NCBI RefSeq assembly: GCF_030450125.1
Contig: NZ_CP123923.1
Coordinates: 1,550,001-1,614,000, forward strand
Reading direction: 5' to 3'
Source of the DNA: Streptomyces sp. WP-1
Lineage (GTDB): Bacteria > Actinomycetota > Actinomycetes > Streptomycetales > Streptomycetaceae
DNA length: 64,000 bases
The position numbers and the translations under genes are program-made. Each line of letters begins with the position of its first letter. Within the stretch, counting starts at the first letter, position 1. The notes beneath the pieces were generated by a model that saw only the letters and a program-made list of their open reading frames with translations, searched no databases and was not told the DNA's origin. Shown one piece after another: positions 34,254 through 43,008 of this stretch.

Positions 34254-35111
34254 ATGACCCGCATGGGCAACGACATGGTGGAGCGCTTCCTCGCCGACGG
34301 GTTCGTGAAGATCGAGGGCGCGGTCGCGCCCCGGGTCGCCGAGGACTGCGCGCGGCTGCTGTGGCGGGAGACGGGGTACGACCCTCAGGACCCCGCCACC
34401 TGGAAGGACCCGGTGGTGCGGATCGGCGGCCTGGCACAGGGTCCCTTCGCGGCCGCCGCCAACTCCCCCGCCCTGCACACCGCGTTCGACCTGCTGGTGG
34501 GTGAACGGCGTTGGCTGCCACGGTACTCGCTCGGCACGTTCCCGCTGCGCTTCCCGCACCCCGAGGACCCGGGCGACGCCGGCTGGCACATCGAGGGCAG
34601 CTATCTGCCCGAGGGCGCCACCTGGTTCCACACCAATCTCCGTTCCCGGGACCGGGCGTTGCTGATGCTGTTCCTGTTCAGCGAGGTGGGCGAGGAGGAC
34701 GCGCCGACCCGGATCCGGGTCGGCTCGCATCTGGACGTGCCGCGGGTCCTGGAACCGTACGGCGAGGCAGGTGTCTCCGGGCTGGAGATCGCGCCGGAGC
34801 TGGTCGCGGCCAGCGAGCACCGGCCGCTCGCGCTCGCCACCGGGCGCCCCGGCGACGTCTATCTGTGCCATCCGTTCCTGGTGCACGCGGCGCAGCCGCA
34901 CCGGGGCACCCGGCCCCGGCTCATGGCGCAGCCGCCGCTGGAGCCCGCGGTGCCCTACGAGCTGGAGCGGCCGGACGGGGCGTACTCACCGGTGGAGACG
35001 GCGATCCGGCGGGGACTCGGGTGGACCACCGGCTACCCGCGCCCGACCTCAGTCACACGCGCACCCGACGACCCAATACCCGTCAGTCCTTGCGGAAGGC
35101 GCGCAGGCTGA
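34254..35111 (+). CDS. phytanoyl-CoA dioxygenase-family oxygenase
   Basis: A 285-residue cupin-fold Fe(II)/2-oxoglutarate oxygenase. The usual facial triad is seen with a variation: His in GWHIEGSY has Glu in place of Asp two positions on, and the distal His lies in VYLCHPFLVHAAQPHRG. The Arg in PRLMAQPP could bind 2-oxoglutarate. The ribosome site is poor at ATG 34254; ATG 34263 or 34275 are alternatives. It overlaps the convergent methyltransferase by 29 bases. Substrate unknown. Confidence 0.78.
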   Translation: MTRMGNDMVERFLADGFVKIEGAVAPRVAEDCARLLWRETGYDPQDPATWKDPVVRIGGLAQGPFAAAANSPALHTAFDLLVGERRWLPRYSLGTFPLRFPHPEDPGDAGWHIEGSYLPEGATWFHTNLRSRDRALLMLFLFSEVGEEDAPTRIRVGSHLDVPRVLEPYGEAGVSGLEIAPELVAASEHRPLALATGRPGDVYLCHPFLVHAAQPHRGTRPRLMAQPPLEPAVPYELERPDGAYSPVETAIRRGLGWTTGYPRPTSVTRAPDDPIPVSPCGRRAG

Positions 35112-35823
35112 ACGTCGGGTCCGCGCGCGGGCGGTCCTGGTCCGGGAGGGCGGCGAGCCGGGCGGCGTACGTCCCCCGGCGCGGATCACCGGGCGGCAGC
35201 AGGCTGAACCAGCCCCGGTACAGGTCGGCGATGGTGCTGCGGGGGCTGCGGCCCTGGCCGACGCCGGGGAAGGCGGACCGTCCCGCGAGAGCGAGCCCGT
35301 GCCGGGCGGCGTGCGCGGTCACGAGGTCGGCGGCGTCGGCGGCGGGGCGGATCGGGCGGCCGGCGAGGGCGGCCTCGATGTCGCTGCCCACGTCGTGCGC
35401 GGCGGCCTTGTCGACCGTCGTGACATACACCCCGCCGGGCCGGAGGACGCGGGCGCACTCGGCGAGGACGGCGTCCAGGTCGTCGGGGTCGGTGAGCAGG
35501 TGCAGCAGCCAGACGCTGGTGACGCCGTCGAAGGCGGCGCCGGGGAAGGGCAGTCGGCGGCTGTCGGCCCGGACGATCGCGCCGGGCAGGCGGGCGGCGG
35601 CCCGGCGGATCATGCCGGCGGCGAGGTCCGCGCCGGTCACCCGGGTCGCGGGGCGGGCCGCGGCGAGCCTGCGGGTGACGATGCCGGTGCCGCAGCCGAG
35701 GTCGAGGAGGCGGCCCGGACGGTCGGGTATCAGATCGAGGACGGCGCGTGCGGCGGCCTCGGCGCGTGCCTCGCCACCGCGTGAGGCGTCGTAGACACGG
35801 GCTTCCTTGTCGTAGTCCAGCAC
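35083..35823 (-). CDS. class I SAM-dependent methyltransferase
   Basis: A 246-residue methyltransferase with motif I RLLDLGCGTGIVTRRLA, then VTGADLAAGMIRRA and RLPFPGAAFDGVTSVWLLH, of the UbiE/BioC-like kind. Starts at GTG 35823, five bases after the pterin dehydratase stop, so translation is probably coupled. The small-molecule substrate cannot be inferred. Confidence 0.83.
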   Translation of the reverse strand: MLDYDKEARVYDASRGGEARAEAAARAVLDLIPDRPGRLLDLGCGTGIVTRRLAAARPATRVTGADLAAGMIRRAAARLPGAIVRADSRRLPFPGAAFDGVTSVWLLHLLTDPDDLDAVLAECARVLRPGGVYVTTVDKAAAHDVGSDIEAALAGRPIRPAADAADLVTAHAARHGLALAGRSAFPGVGQGRSPRSTIADLYRGWFSLLPPGDPRRGTYAARLAALPDQDRPRADPTFSLRAFRKD

Positions 35824-35828
35824 GACGC

Positions 35829-36134
35829 TCAGTGTGCGCCGTGGCCCGGGGCGATGTCTTCCACCCTGCGGGCGAGAGCGAAGTCCTTCTCGGTGAGGGT
35901 GCCGCCGGCGCTGTGGGTGGCGAGGGTGAGGTCGACGGAGTGGTAGCCGAGGGTGCAGTCGGAGTGGTGGTCCAGCTCGTCCTGGATGCGGGCGATGTGC
36001 ATGACCAGGGCGGCCGCGGCGAAGTGCGAGGGGAGCCGGTAGGTGCGGGTGAGCCGGTCGCCGTCCGCGGACCAGCCGGGGAGTTCGGCGAGCCGGTCCT
36101 CGATCTCCTTCTGCGACAGCGGTGCGACGGCCAT
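35829..36134 (-). CDS. 4a-hydroxytetrahydrobiopterin dehydratase (PCD)
   Basis: A 101-residue protein of the pterin-4a-carbinolamine dehydratase family, which regenerates dihydropterin. The active-site histidines are in ELDHHSDCTLGYHSVDL; most relatives have HHP, here HHS. ATG 36134 lies behind AAGGGAG. Normally partners with aromatic amino acid hydroxylases; none is nearby, but the coupled methyltransferase may be functionally linked. Confidence 0.88.
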   Translation of the reverse strand: MAVAPLSQKEIEDRLAELPGWSADGDRLTRTYRLPSHFAAAALVMHIARIQDELDHHSDCTLGYHSVDLTLATHSAGGTLTEKDFALARRVEDIAPGHGAH

Positions 36135-36317
36135 GGCGCGGCTCCCTTCGGGACGGTGGGGCGGATCTCCTCCCAGCGTGCCACGCGCCGGACCGGGAGA
36201 ACGGGTGACGCGTCCAGGGGGCCGATACCGGCTGGGGCGCCATCGTTTCCGGCCTGACCTGGCGCGTCCGCGGGCGCGCGGTCGTTGGGGCGCGCACTTC
36301 TCGTTTAGGGTCGAGGT

Positions 36318-37145
36318 ATGACCATGGTCGCCACCGAAGCTTCCGTGTCCACCGCCGCCCCCGGCAGCAAGGGGGTGGGTCCGCTGCTCCGTGCCTGGCG
36401 GGAGCGGCGTCGCGTCTCCCAGCTGGAGCTGGCCCTGCGGGCCGACTCCTCCGCCCGGCACATCAGTTTCGTGGAGACCGGCAGGTCCCGCCCGAGCGAG
36501 GAGATGGTGCTGCGGCTCGCCGAGCATCTGGACGTGCCCGTGCGGGAGCGCAACGCGCTGCTGCTGGCCGCCGGTTACGCCCCGCACTACCCGGAGACCC
36601 CGCTGGACGATCCCGCCCTGGACGCCCTGCGCGACGGGATGGAGCGGCTCATCCAGGGCTACGAGCCCTACCCCGCGCTGGTGGTGGACGCCGGGTACAC
36701 GGTCGTGGCTGCCAACCGGGGCATCACGATGCTGCTGGACGGCATCCCGGAGAAGCTGCTGCAACCGCCGAACGCGATGCGGCTGACCCTGCACCCCGAG
36801 GGCCTCGCACCCCGGATCCGCAACCTCCGGGAGTGGCGCGGACATCTGGTCGCGCAGATGGAACGGCAGCTCGCGCTGCACCGCTCGGACCAACTCCGCG
36901 CCCTGTACGAGGAGGTGACGGCGTACCCGGTGCCCGAGGACGCGCCGGGCGAGGACCCGGAGGAGCCGGTGCCGTACTTCGCGCTGCCGATGCGGGTCGA
37001 ACACGAGGGCCGGATCCTGTCGTTCGTGTCCTCCATCTCCACCTTCAACACGCCGATGGACGTCACCGTCGCCGAACTCGCCATCGAGACCTTCCTGCCG
37101 GCCGATCCGGCGACCGCGAAGTACCTCCAGACGATGGCTGGTTGA
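36318..37145 (+). CDS. XRE-family regulator with MmyB-like ligand domain
   Basis: A 275-residue regulator. HTH at residues about 20-80 (LLRAWRERRRVSQLELAL, then RHISFVETGRSRPSEEMVLRLA). The rest (GYEPYPALVVDAGYTVVAAN, then FVSSISTFNTPMDVTVAELAIETFLPAD) is the MmyB-type PAS-like ligand-binding domain, which can bind fatty acids. ATG 36318 and 36324 are both possible starts. Divergent from the PCD gene. Confidence 0.9.
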   Translation: MTMVATEASVSTAAPGSKGVGPLLRAWRERRRVSQLELALRADSSARHISFVETGRSRPSEEMVLRLAEHLDVPVRERNALLLAAGYAPHYPETPLDDPALDALRDGMERLIQGYEPYPALVVDAGYTVVAANRGITMLLDGIPEKLLQPPNAMRLTLHPEGLAPRIRNLREWRGHLVAQMERQLALHRSDQLRALYEEVTAYPVPEDAPGEDPEEPVPYFALPMRVEHEGRILSFVSSISTFNTPMDVTVAELAIETFLPADPATAKYLQTMAG

Positions 37146-37264
37146 CGCCCCGTCCCACGGGTTGACGAACCTGTGATCCTTTGGTCCGCTCGATCCGCTG
37201 TGCGAGCGGGCGTCGCGTGACAGACTGCTGCGCGCCAAGGCGGCACGGCAGGGGAGGGCGTGGC

Positions 37265-38128
37265 GTGAGTGAGCGGCGGACCGCGCCCACCGTGGGCCAG
37301 GTGGTGCTCGGCAGGCGGTTGCAGGAGCTGCGGGAGGCGGCGGGTCTCAGCCGTGAGGAGGCCGCCGGGGTGCTGCGGGTCGCGGCGGCGACCGTACGGC
37401 GCATGGAGACGGCCGAAGTCGCGCTGAAAATCCCGTACTTGCAGGTGCTGCTCGACACCTACGGGGTGGCGCGGGACGAGGCGGCCACGTTCGTGCGGCT
37501 GGCGGAGGAGGCCAACCAGCCGGGCTGGTGGCAGCGGTTCCACGATGTGCTGCCCGACTGGTTCAGTCTGTACGTCAGCCTGGAGGGCGCCGCCCGGATC
37601 ATCCGCTCCTACGAGCCGCACTTCGTGCCGGGACTGCTCCAGACCGAGGCGTACGCGCGGGCGGTGATGGAGGCGGGGACGATCGGGCAGAGCGAGCCGG
37701 AGTCGGTGGAGCGGCATGTGTCGCTGCGGATGGAACGGCAGCGGCTGCTGGAGCGCGCGGATCCCCCGCACCTGTGGGTGATCATGGACGAGACGGTGCT
37801 GCGGCGCCCGGTGAGCGCGTCCCCCGATGTCATGCGTGACCAGCTGGACCGGCTGGTGGAGTGCGCCGAGAAGGACCGGATCACGCTCCAGATCGCGGAG
37901 TTCGCGGCGGGCCCGCACCCGGGGACGTACGCGCCGTTCACGCTGTTCCGGTTCGCCGAGCCGGAGTTGCCGGACATGGTGTTCACCGAGTATCTGACCG
38001 GCGCCCTGTATCTGGACGCGCGGCGGGAGGTCGCCGCGCATCTGGAGGTGCTGGACCATATGACGGCGCGGGCCGCCTCGGCGCGGCGCACCCGGGAGAT
38101 CCTGCGGGAGTACCGGGCGCGGTTCTGA
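37265..38128 (+). CDS. XRE-family regulator with DUF5753 domain
   Basis: A 287-residue regulator starting at GTG with GGGGAGGG upstream. The HTH (LGRRLQELREAAGLSREEAAG, then VRRMETAEVALK) is followed by a DUF5753 domain (YEPHFVPGLLQTEAYARAVM, then VIMDETVLRRPV, then YTLFRF-like strand). No DUF397 partner follows. It lies tandem to a second XRE gene but the 120-base gap suggests its own promoter. Confidence 0.9.
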   Translation: MSERRTAPTVGQVVLGRRLQELREAAGLSREEAAGVLRVAAATVRRMETAEVALKIPYLQVLLDTYGVARDEAATFVRLAEEANQPGWWQRFHDVLPDWFSLYVSLEGAARIIRSYEPHFVPGLLQTEAYARAVMEAGTIGQSEPESVERHVSLRMERQRLLERADPPHLWVIMDETVLRRPVSASPDVMRDQLDRLVECAEKDRITLQIAEFAAGPHPGTYAPFTLFRFAEPELPDMVFTEYLTGALYLDARREVAAHLEVLDHMTARAASARRTREILREYRARF

Positions 38129-38232
38129 GCCGTACGGGCCCCGAGCCGGGCGAGGGCGACCGCTCTACGACCCGAGGTGCCGCGCCCCGGCGAGGAGCGC
38201 GGCACCTGTGCGCCGCTCGGCGACGCCCCGGC

Positions 38233-38658
38233 TCAGGCCAGTTCGGCGGTCAGGGTGATGGTCGTACCGGCGAGCGCCTGGCTGACCGGGCAGTTCTTCT
38301 TGGCGTCCTCGGCGGCCGACCGGAAGCCCCCCTCGTCCAGGCCGGGCACGGTGCCGCGCACGGTGAGGTGGATGCCGGTGATGCCGGTGCCGGGCTGGAA
38401 GGTGACGTCGGCGTTGGTCTCCAGCTTGGTGGGCGGGGTGCCGGCGCCCGACAGGCCGTGGGCGAGGGCCATGGAGAAGCAGCTGGAGTGGGCGGCCGCG
38501 ATCAGCTCCTCCGGGCTGGTCTTGCCGTTCGCCTGCTCGGCGCGCGACGGCCAGGACACCGGCTGCGCGCCGATGCCGGAGGAGTCGAAGCTGACGACGC
38601 CTTGGCCCTGAAGAAGGTTGCCTTCCCATTCGGTGTGCGCGGTGCGCGTGGTGGCCAC
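38233..38658 (-). CDS. OsmC-family peroxiredoxin
   Basis: A 141-residue OsmC/Ohr-type protein that reduces organic hydroperoxides. Both catalytic cysteines are present: Cys60 in AAAHSSCFSMAL and Cys123 in KKNCPVSQAL. Length and spacing match OsmC rather than Ohr. A ribosome site (GGAA) precedes ATG 38658. It stands alone. Confidence 0.92.
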   Translation of the reverse strand: MATTRTAHTEWEGNLLQGQGVVSFDSSGIGAQPVSWPSRAEQANGKTSPEELIAAAHSSCFSMALAHGLSGAGTPPTKLETNADVTFQPGTGITGIHLTVRGTVPGLDEGGFRSAAEDAKKNCPVSQALAGTTITLTAELA

Positions 38659-38768
38659 GATGGTTCCTTTCGGAAGGGTGCGGTTCCGTTGCCGGGTGTC
38701 CGGGATCCCTATCCGATCACATCCGGGCGGCGGAGGCGGGGGTTCTGCGGCGCCCGTGGCCCGCGTCG

Positions 38769-40877
38769 TCAGGCCGCCCGCTCGCCCTGCTCGGCGGCGG
38801 CCCCGGCGAGCGGGACCTCGGGTCCGGACAGCTCGCCGAGCCAGCGGCGCAGCACCCGGTGCACCTGCTCGGCCCCGGTCAGCCGCTCCCCCGCCGCGAC
38901 GGGCTCGGACAGTTCCAGCGGGGACATCAGGAACGGGCGGGACTGGGCGCCGCCGAGCCCGCCGTGGGAGCCGATCTGCTCCTCGAAGGCGAGCACCTCG
39001 CCGTCGGCGGGCTCGTACGCGGAGTTCACCATGATGTCGGCGGTGTGCGGGAAGGAGTGGGTGCGGCGCACCGCCTCGACGGCGCCGGGGCCGAAGCGGG
39101 CCAGCGGTCCGGGGTCGCGGTCGAGGTCGGCCAGCGGGATCTCGGTGCCGCCCGGGCCGAGCACCACGCCGTCGTGCGCCTCGCTCGCGACCAGCAGGAA
39201 GCCGATGCCGGGGTGGTCGGCGAGGGTGGTGAGCAGGGCGGGGTGGCGGGCGTCGATCTCCTCCCTGGTCATGCGGTGGCGCACGTCCGGGAAGGAGACG
39301 AGGCCCAGGTTGCCGGAGGCCAGCACGATCGGCTCGCGGCGGCGGGCGGGGCGGTGCCGCTCACCCTCCTCCACGGGGCGGCGCAGGGCGGCGCGTACCG
39401 CGGCCCGCGCCTCGGTGCCGCTGTGCGTGCGTTCGGCGCGGCGCGGTACGTGCAGTCCGCAGCCGGCCCGCACCAGGTCGGCGAGGGTGAGTCCGTAGCG
39501 GGCGTGGAAGGTCTCGCCGGGGCTCTGGCCGTGGTCGGAGAGGACGACGAGGCGGTACGGGCGCGGGGCGTGGTCGGCGACCCGGGCGAGCAGGGCGAGG
39601 CTCCGGTCGAGGCGGGTGAGCACCTTCTCGGCGTCGCGGCTGTAGGGGCCGGAGTGGTGGGCCACCTCGTCGTAGGCGACCAGGTCGGCGTAGACGGCGG
39701 TGCGTCCCGCGAGCATGTCGCCCATCACCGCGGCGACGACGACGTCCCGTTCCACGACGGTGGCGAAGGCGCGGACCAGCGGGTAGAGGCCGCCGCGGGA
39801 GACGCGGGGGCGCCGGCGGCGGATCCGGGCGCGGGTGGACTCGCCGATCTCGCGGGCCACCTCGGCGACGAAGGACAGGGCGGTGCGCACGGCGTTGGCC
39901 GGGTCGGAGAAGTAGGCGAAGTACCCGGCGCGGGAACGGTTCTCCGGGCTTCGGCGGCGGGCCGCTATGGACAGCACGAGGGCCTGTTCCCCGGCGCCGC
40001 CGCTGAAGAGGTTGCCGCGGCTGGCGCCGTCCTCGGTGAGCAGCCCGCCGTCCCCGGTGTGCGCGACGGCGCGGCGCTGGAGTTCGGCGGCGCTGGTCGG
40101 CCGGTTGCAGACCATCACCTCCTCGCGGTCCTTCTCGTACCAGCGGAAGGCGGGGACGTCGTAGGTGCTGCCGTGCAGGATGCCGAGCTGGCTGGCGCCG
40201 GTCTGGCTGGACCAGTCGGTGTGCCAGGGGGTGAGGCGGTGGGTGGGGGGCTGCGTGCCCTCGCCCGCCAGCAGGCGGGCGAGGGCCGGCATCAGCCCCT
40301 TGTCCACGGCCGCCGTCAGGACGTCGTGGCCGACGCCGTCGAGCTGGAGGAGGACCAGACCGGGGGTGGCGGCACAGGGCGGATCGGTTCTTCGGCGGCG
40401 GGCGGCGAGGCGGTGCAGCCGGCGCCGGTACGCCTCGTCGTCGCGCACGGCGAGCGCGCCGCCGGTGGCCGAGGCGACGGCCGACATGACCGCGGCCACG
40501 ACGACGGCGGTCTCCGGGGCGACCGCGCCCCGGCCGGTGGGGTTCAGGCGCAGGGCGACCAGCAGCAGCGAGCCGTTGAGGAAGAAGACCAGCAGGCCGA
40601 GGACGAGGGCGGGGACGAGCAGCAGCAGCCGGACCAGCAGCGGCCACACCACGGCGGACAGGATGCCGAACGCGCCCGCGCCGAGGGCGGCGGTCAGGGC
40701 GATCCGGGTGGCGCTGTCGCCGTCGGCGGACTGGAGCCGGAAGTCGGGCAGGAGCAGCGCGAGGGCCAGCATGGTGAGTGTGGAGACGGCCCACACGGCG
40801 ACGCTGCGCCCGATCTGACGGGCGATCCGCCGCCATCCGATCCGACCGGCGGCCCGCCGCCACCCTACGCCCCGCAC
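38769..40877 (-). CDS. membrane protein with phage-holin-like N-terminus and alkaline-phosphatase-fold domain
   Basis: A 702-residue protein starting at GTG. The first ~160 residues hold four hydrophobic helices like the actinobacterial phage holin type IV family. From about residue 185 (GLVLLQLDGVGHD) begins an alkaline phosphatase/phosphodiesterase fold: metal-binding Asp in LDG, YDEVAHHSGP, and LSDHGQS. The catalytic half is predicted on one side of the membrane. It may hydrolyse a phosphodiester such as a lipid head group or polymer; which side it faces is not clear. Confidence 0.78.
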   Translation of the reverse strand: MRGVGWRRAAGRIGWRRIARQIGRSVAVWAVSTLTMLALALLLPDFRLQSADGDSATRIALTAALGAGAFGILSAVVWPLLVRLLLLVPALVLGLLVFFLNGSLLLVALRLNPTGRGAVAPETAVVVAAVMSAVASATGGALAVRDDEAYRRRLHRLAARRRRTDPPCAATPGLVLLQLDGVGHDVLTAAVDKGLMPALARLLAGEGTQPPTHRLTPWHTDWSSQTGASQLGILHGSTYDVPAFRWYEKDREEVMVCNRPTSAAELQRRAVAHTGDGGLLTEDGASRGNLFSGGAGEQALVLSIAARRRSPENRSRAGYFAYFSDPANAVRTALSFVAEVAREIGESTRARIRRRRPRVSRGGLYPLVRAFATVVERDVVVAAVMGDMLAGRTAVYADLVAYDEVAHHSGPYSRDAEKVLTRLDRSLALLARVADHAPRPYRLVVLSDHGQSPGETFHARYGLTLADLVRAGCGLHVPRRAERTHSGTEARAAVRAALRRPVEEGERHRPARRREPIVLASGNLGLVSFPDVRHRMTREEIDARHPALLTTLADHPGIGFLLVASEAHDGVVLGPGGTEIPLADLDRDPGPLARFGPGAVEAVRRTHSFPHTADIMVNSAYEPADGEVLAFEEQIGSHGGLGGAQSRPFLMSPLELSEPVAAGERLTGAEQVHRVLRRWLGELSGPEVPLAGAAAEQGERAA

Positions 40878-41055
40878 GCCCGCGCTTCCTCCGCCTCGAC
40901 CCTCCCCCGCCCCGCGGCGAGATCACCGTCCCGGTGCGCTGGGGCGACCGGGCCGCCCTCCACCTTGTCATACCGGGCGGGAACCACCCGAAGGAGTGAC
41001 GCCAAGCTCACCGTCCGTCGTGTCCCGGGGCTCCCCGTTCGTCTTGACCCGGGGC

Positions 41056-41487
41056 TCACCGTCCGTCGTATCCGGCGGTCGGCATGGACAGCCGCCGGTG
41101 CACCCGGGCCTTCATCTGCGCGTCGTACGACGGCTCCGCCCGGCCCACCGTGACCACGCGCACCCCGCGCCGGGCGCACTCGGCGGTGAACTCCTCGACG
41201 GAGGACAGGGCCCGGCGCAGCACCCGCAGGCTGGGCGCCACGAACACGTCCACGCCGGGGCGTACGCCGTCCCACAGGGCGCGATGGTCGAAGCGGAGCC
41301 CGCCGACGAGCAGCTCCCGGGCGACGACGTAGCCGTGTTCGTCCGCCCAGCGGGCGCACATGGCGTGCTGCGTGCGGCTGTCGACGAGGAAGGGGTCGGC
41401 GTCGAGTTCTTCGAGGGGGGTCAGGCTGGCGATGGCGATGACCCGGGCCGGTGTGCGCGCGCCGGAGGCGCCCCGTGGTTGTCCCAT
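41056..41487 (-). CDS. small resolvase-N-domain-like protein without catalytic serine
   Basis: A 143-residue protein with GAGGGGGA before ATG 41487. The pattern (ARVIAIASL, then QHAMCARWADEHGYVVARE, then DVFVAPSLRVLRRALSS, then CARRGVRVVTVG) follows the N-terminal fold of serine recombinases, but the motif that should carry the nucleophilic Ser reads as IASLTPLEEL and no DNA-binding C-terminus follows. Probably a regulatory or degenerate descendant. Divergent from the metallohydrolase gene at 41572. Confidence 0.5.
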   Translation of the reverse strand: MGQPRGASGARTPARVIAIASLTPLEELDADPFLVDSRTQHAMCARWADEHGYVVARELLVGGLRFDHRALWDGVRPGVDVFVAPSLRVLRRALSSVEEFTAECARRGVRVVTVGRAEPSYDAQMKARVHRRLSMPTAGYDGR

Positions 41488-41571
41488 GGCGTCCCCCTCA
41501 CCTCCGGTTTTCGCCGCCGACCCTACTCCTGCACGTAGGCTTCGGACAGGCGCGTGAAGGAGGCGAAGAAG

Positions 41572-42345
41572 GTGCCGGTGGAGATCACCTGGTGGGGTCA
41601 TGCCACCTGCACGATCGAGGATTCGAACATACGGGTGCTCACCGATCCCCTGTTCGCCCATCGCCTCGCGCATCTGCGGCGCCGACGGGGCGCGCTCCCC
41701 TCCGACGAGGCCCGGCGTGCCGACGTGGTGCTGGTCTCCCATCTGCACGCCGACCATCTGCATCTGCCGTCACTGGGGGCGCTCGACCCGGGCACGCGCC
41801 TGCTTGTGCCCCGGGGCGCACTCCAGGCGGTGCCGGGCGTACGCCGGCTGCGGCACCTCCGTGTCACCGAGGTGGCCCCGGGGGACGGGATACGCGTCGG
41901 CGAGCTGCTGGTGCGGGTGGTGCCCGCACGGCACGACGGGCGGCGGCTGCCGGTGGGCCCGCACCGCTCGCCCGCGCTGGGCTTCGTCGTCGAGGGGGAG
42001 GCGCGGACCTACTTCGCCGGGGACACCGGGCTGTTCGACGCGATGGCCGAGCAGGTGGGACCGGTGGAGGTGGCACTGCTGCCGGTGGGCGGCTGGGGGC
42101 CGTTCCTCGGGGAGGGGCATCTGGACGCGGGCCGGGCGGCGCAGGCCCTGGACCTGCTGGCACCCCAGGCGGCGATACCGGTGCACTACGGGACGTACTG
42201 GCCGATCGGCATGGACGCGGTGCGGCCGCACGAATTCCACGCGCCGGGCGACGAGTTCGTACGGCTCGCCGCCCTGGCCGCGCCGAAGGTGGCGGTGCAC
42301 AAGCTCGCGCACGGCGAGAGCGTCCGGCCGGCGGTCGCCCGGTGA
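41572..42345 (+). CDS. metallo-beta-lactamase-fold hydrolase
   Basis: A 257-residue MBL-fold protein of the UlaG/YtnP-like kind. Metal site HLHADH (SHLHADHLHL), with the later conserved FAGDTGLFD and PVHYGTYWP. GTG 41572 is preferred over GTG 41554 because AAGGAGG lies 8 bases ahead of it. Its stop overlaps the DedA start (GTGA at 42342-42345). Substrate unknown; RNA, lactone or phospholipid hydrolysis are all seen in the family. Confidence 0.85.
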   Translation: MPVEITWWGHATCTIEDSNIRVLTDPLFAHRLAHLRRRRGALPSDEARRADVVLVSHLHADHLHLPSLGALDPGTRLLVPRGALQAVPGVRRLRHLRVTEVAPGDGIRVGELLVRVVPARHDGRRLPVGPHRSPALGFVVEGEARTYFAGDTGLFDAMAEQVGPVEVALLPVGGWGPFLGEGHLDAGRAAQALDLLAPQAAIPVHYGTYWPIGMDAVRPHEFHAPGDEFVRLAALAAPKVAVHKLAHGESVRPAVAR

Positions 42346-42974
42346 CGCGGCTCGCGGCGGCGGTGGTGCTGGCCGCGGTGACGACGTCCACCGTGCCGCC
42401 GGAGTCGACGCAACAGGCGCTCGGCTACCCGTCGTTGTTCCTGCTGGTGCTGATCGGCGCGCTGGTGCCGGTGGTGCCGACCGGGGCGCTGGTGAGTTCG
42501 GCGGCGGTGGTGGCGTTCCATCAGACCGCCCCGTTCGCGCTCGCGTTGGTGTTCGTCACGGCGTCGCTGGCCGCGTTCCTCGGGGACGCGGCGCTGTACT
42601 GGCTGGGGTGGCGGGGGATGCGGTCGCGGGGCGGGTCACGGTGGCTCCGGGCGATACGGTCGCGGGCGCCAAAGGAGCGGCTGGAGCAGGCGCGGGGGAA
42701 GCTGGCCGACCACGGGGTCGCGGTGCTCGTTCTCTCCCGGCTGGTGCCGGCCGGTCGTATTCCGGTGATGCTGGCGTGCCTCATGGCGGAATGGCCGTTG
42801 CGGCGGTTCGCGCGGGGCAATGTGGCGGCGTGCCTGGCGTGGGCGGTGACGTACCAGGTGATCGGGATCGTGGGGGGTTCGCTGTTTCCCGAGCCGTGGG
42901 AGGGGGTCGTGGTGGCGGTGGTGCTGACCGTGGTGATCAGTGCGGTGCCGGGTTTTGTGCGGCGGTTCCGGTAG
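42342..42974 (+). CDS. DedA-family membrane protein
   Basis: A 210-residue polytopic protein with about four to five hydrophobic segments. The family features FLGDAALYWLGWRGM and VLSRLVPAGRIPVMLACLMA (Arg-Pro motif) are present. DedA proteins move lipid carriers such as undecaprenyl phosphate across the membrane. Start GTG overlaps the MBL gene's stop, so the two are co-translated. Confidence 0.87.
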   Translation: MTRLAAAVVLAAVTTSTVPPESTQQALGYPSLFLLVLIGALVPVVPTGALVSSAAVVAFHQTAPFALALVFVTASLAAFLGDAALYWLGWRGMRSRGGSRWLRAIRSRAPKERLEQARGKLADHGVAVLVLSRLVPAGRIPVMLACLMAEWPLRRFARGNVAACLAWAVTYQVIGIVGGSLFPEPWEGVVVAVVLTVVISAVPGFVRRFR

Positions 42975-43008
42975 CCCCGTAAGGGCCTCGCGCTCCTTGG
43001 AGGGGCGT

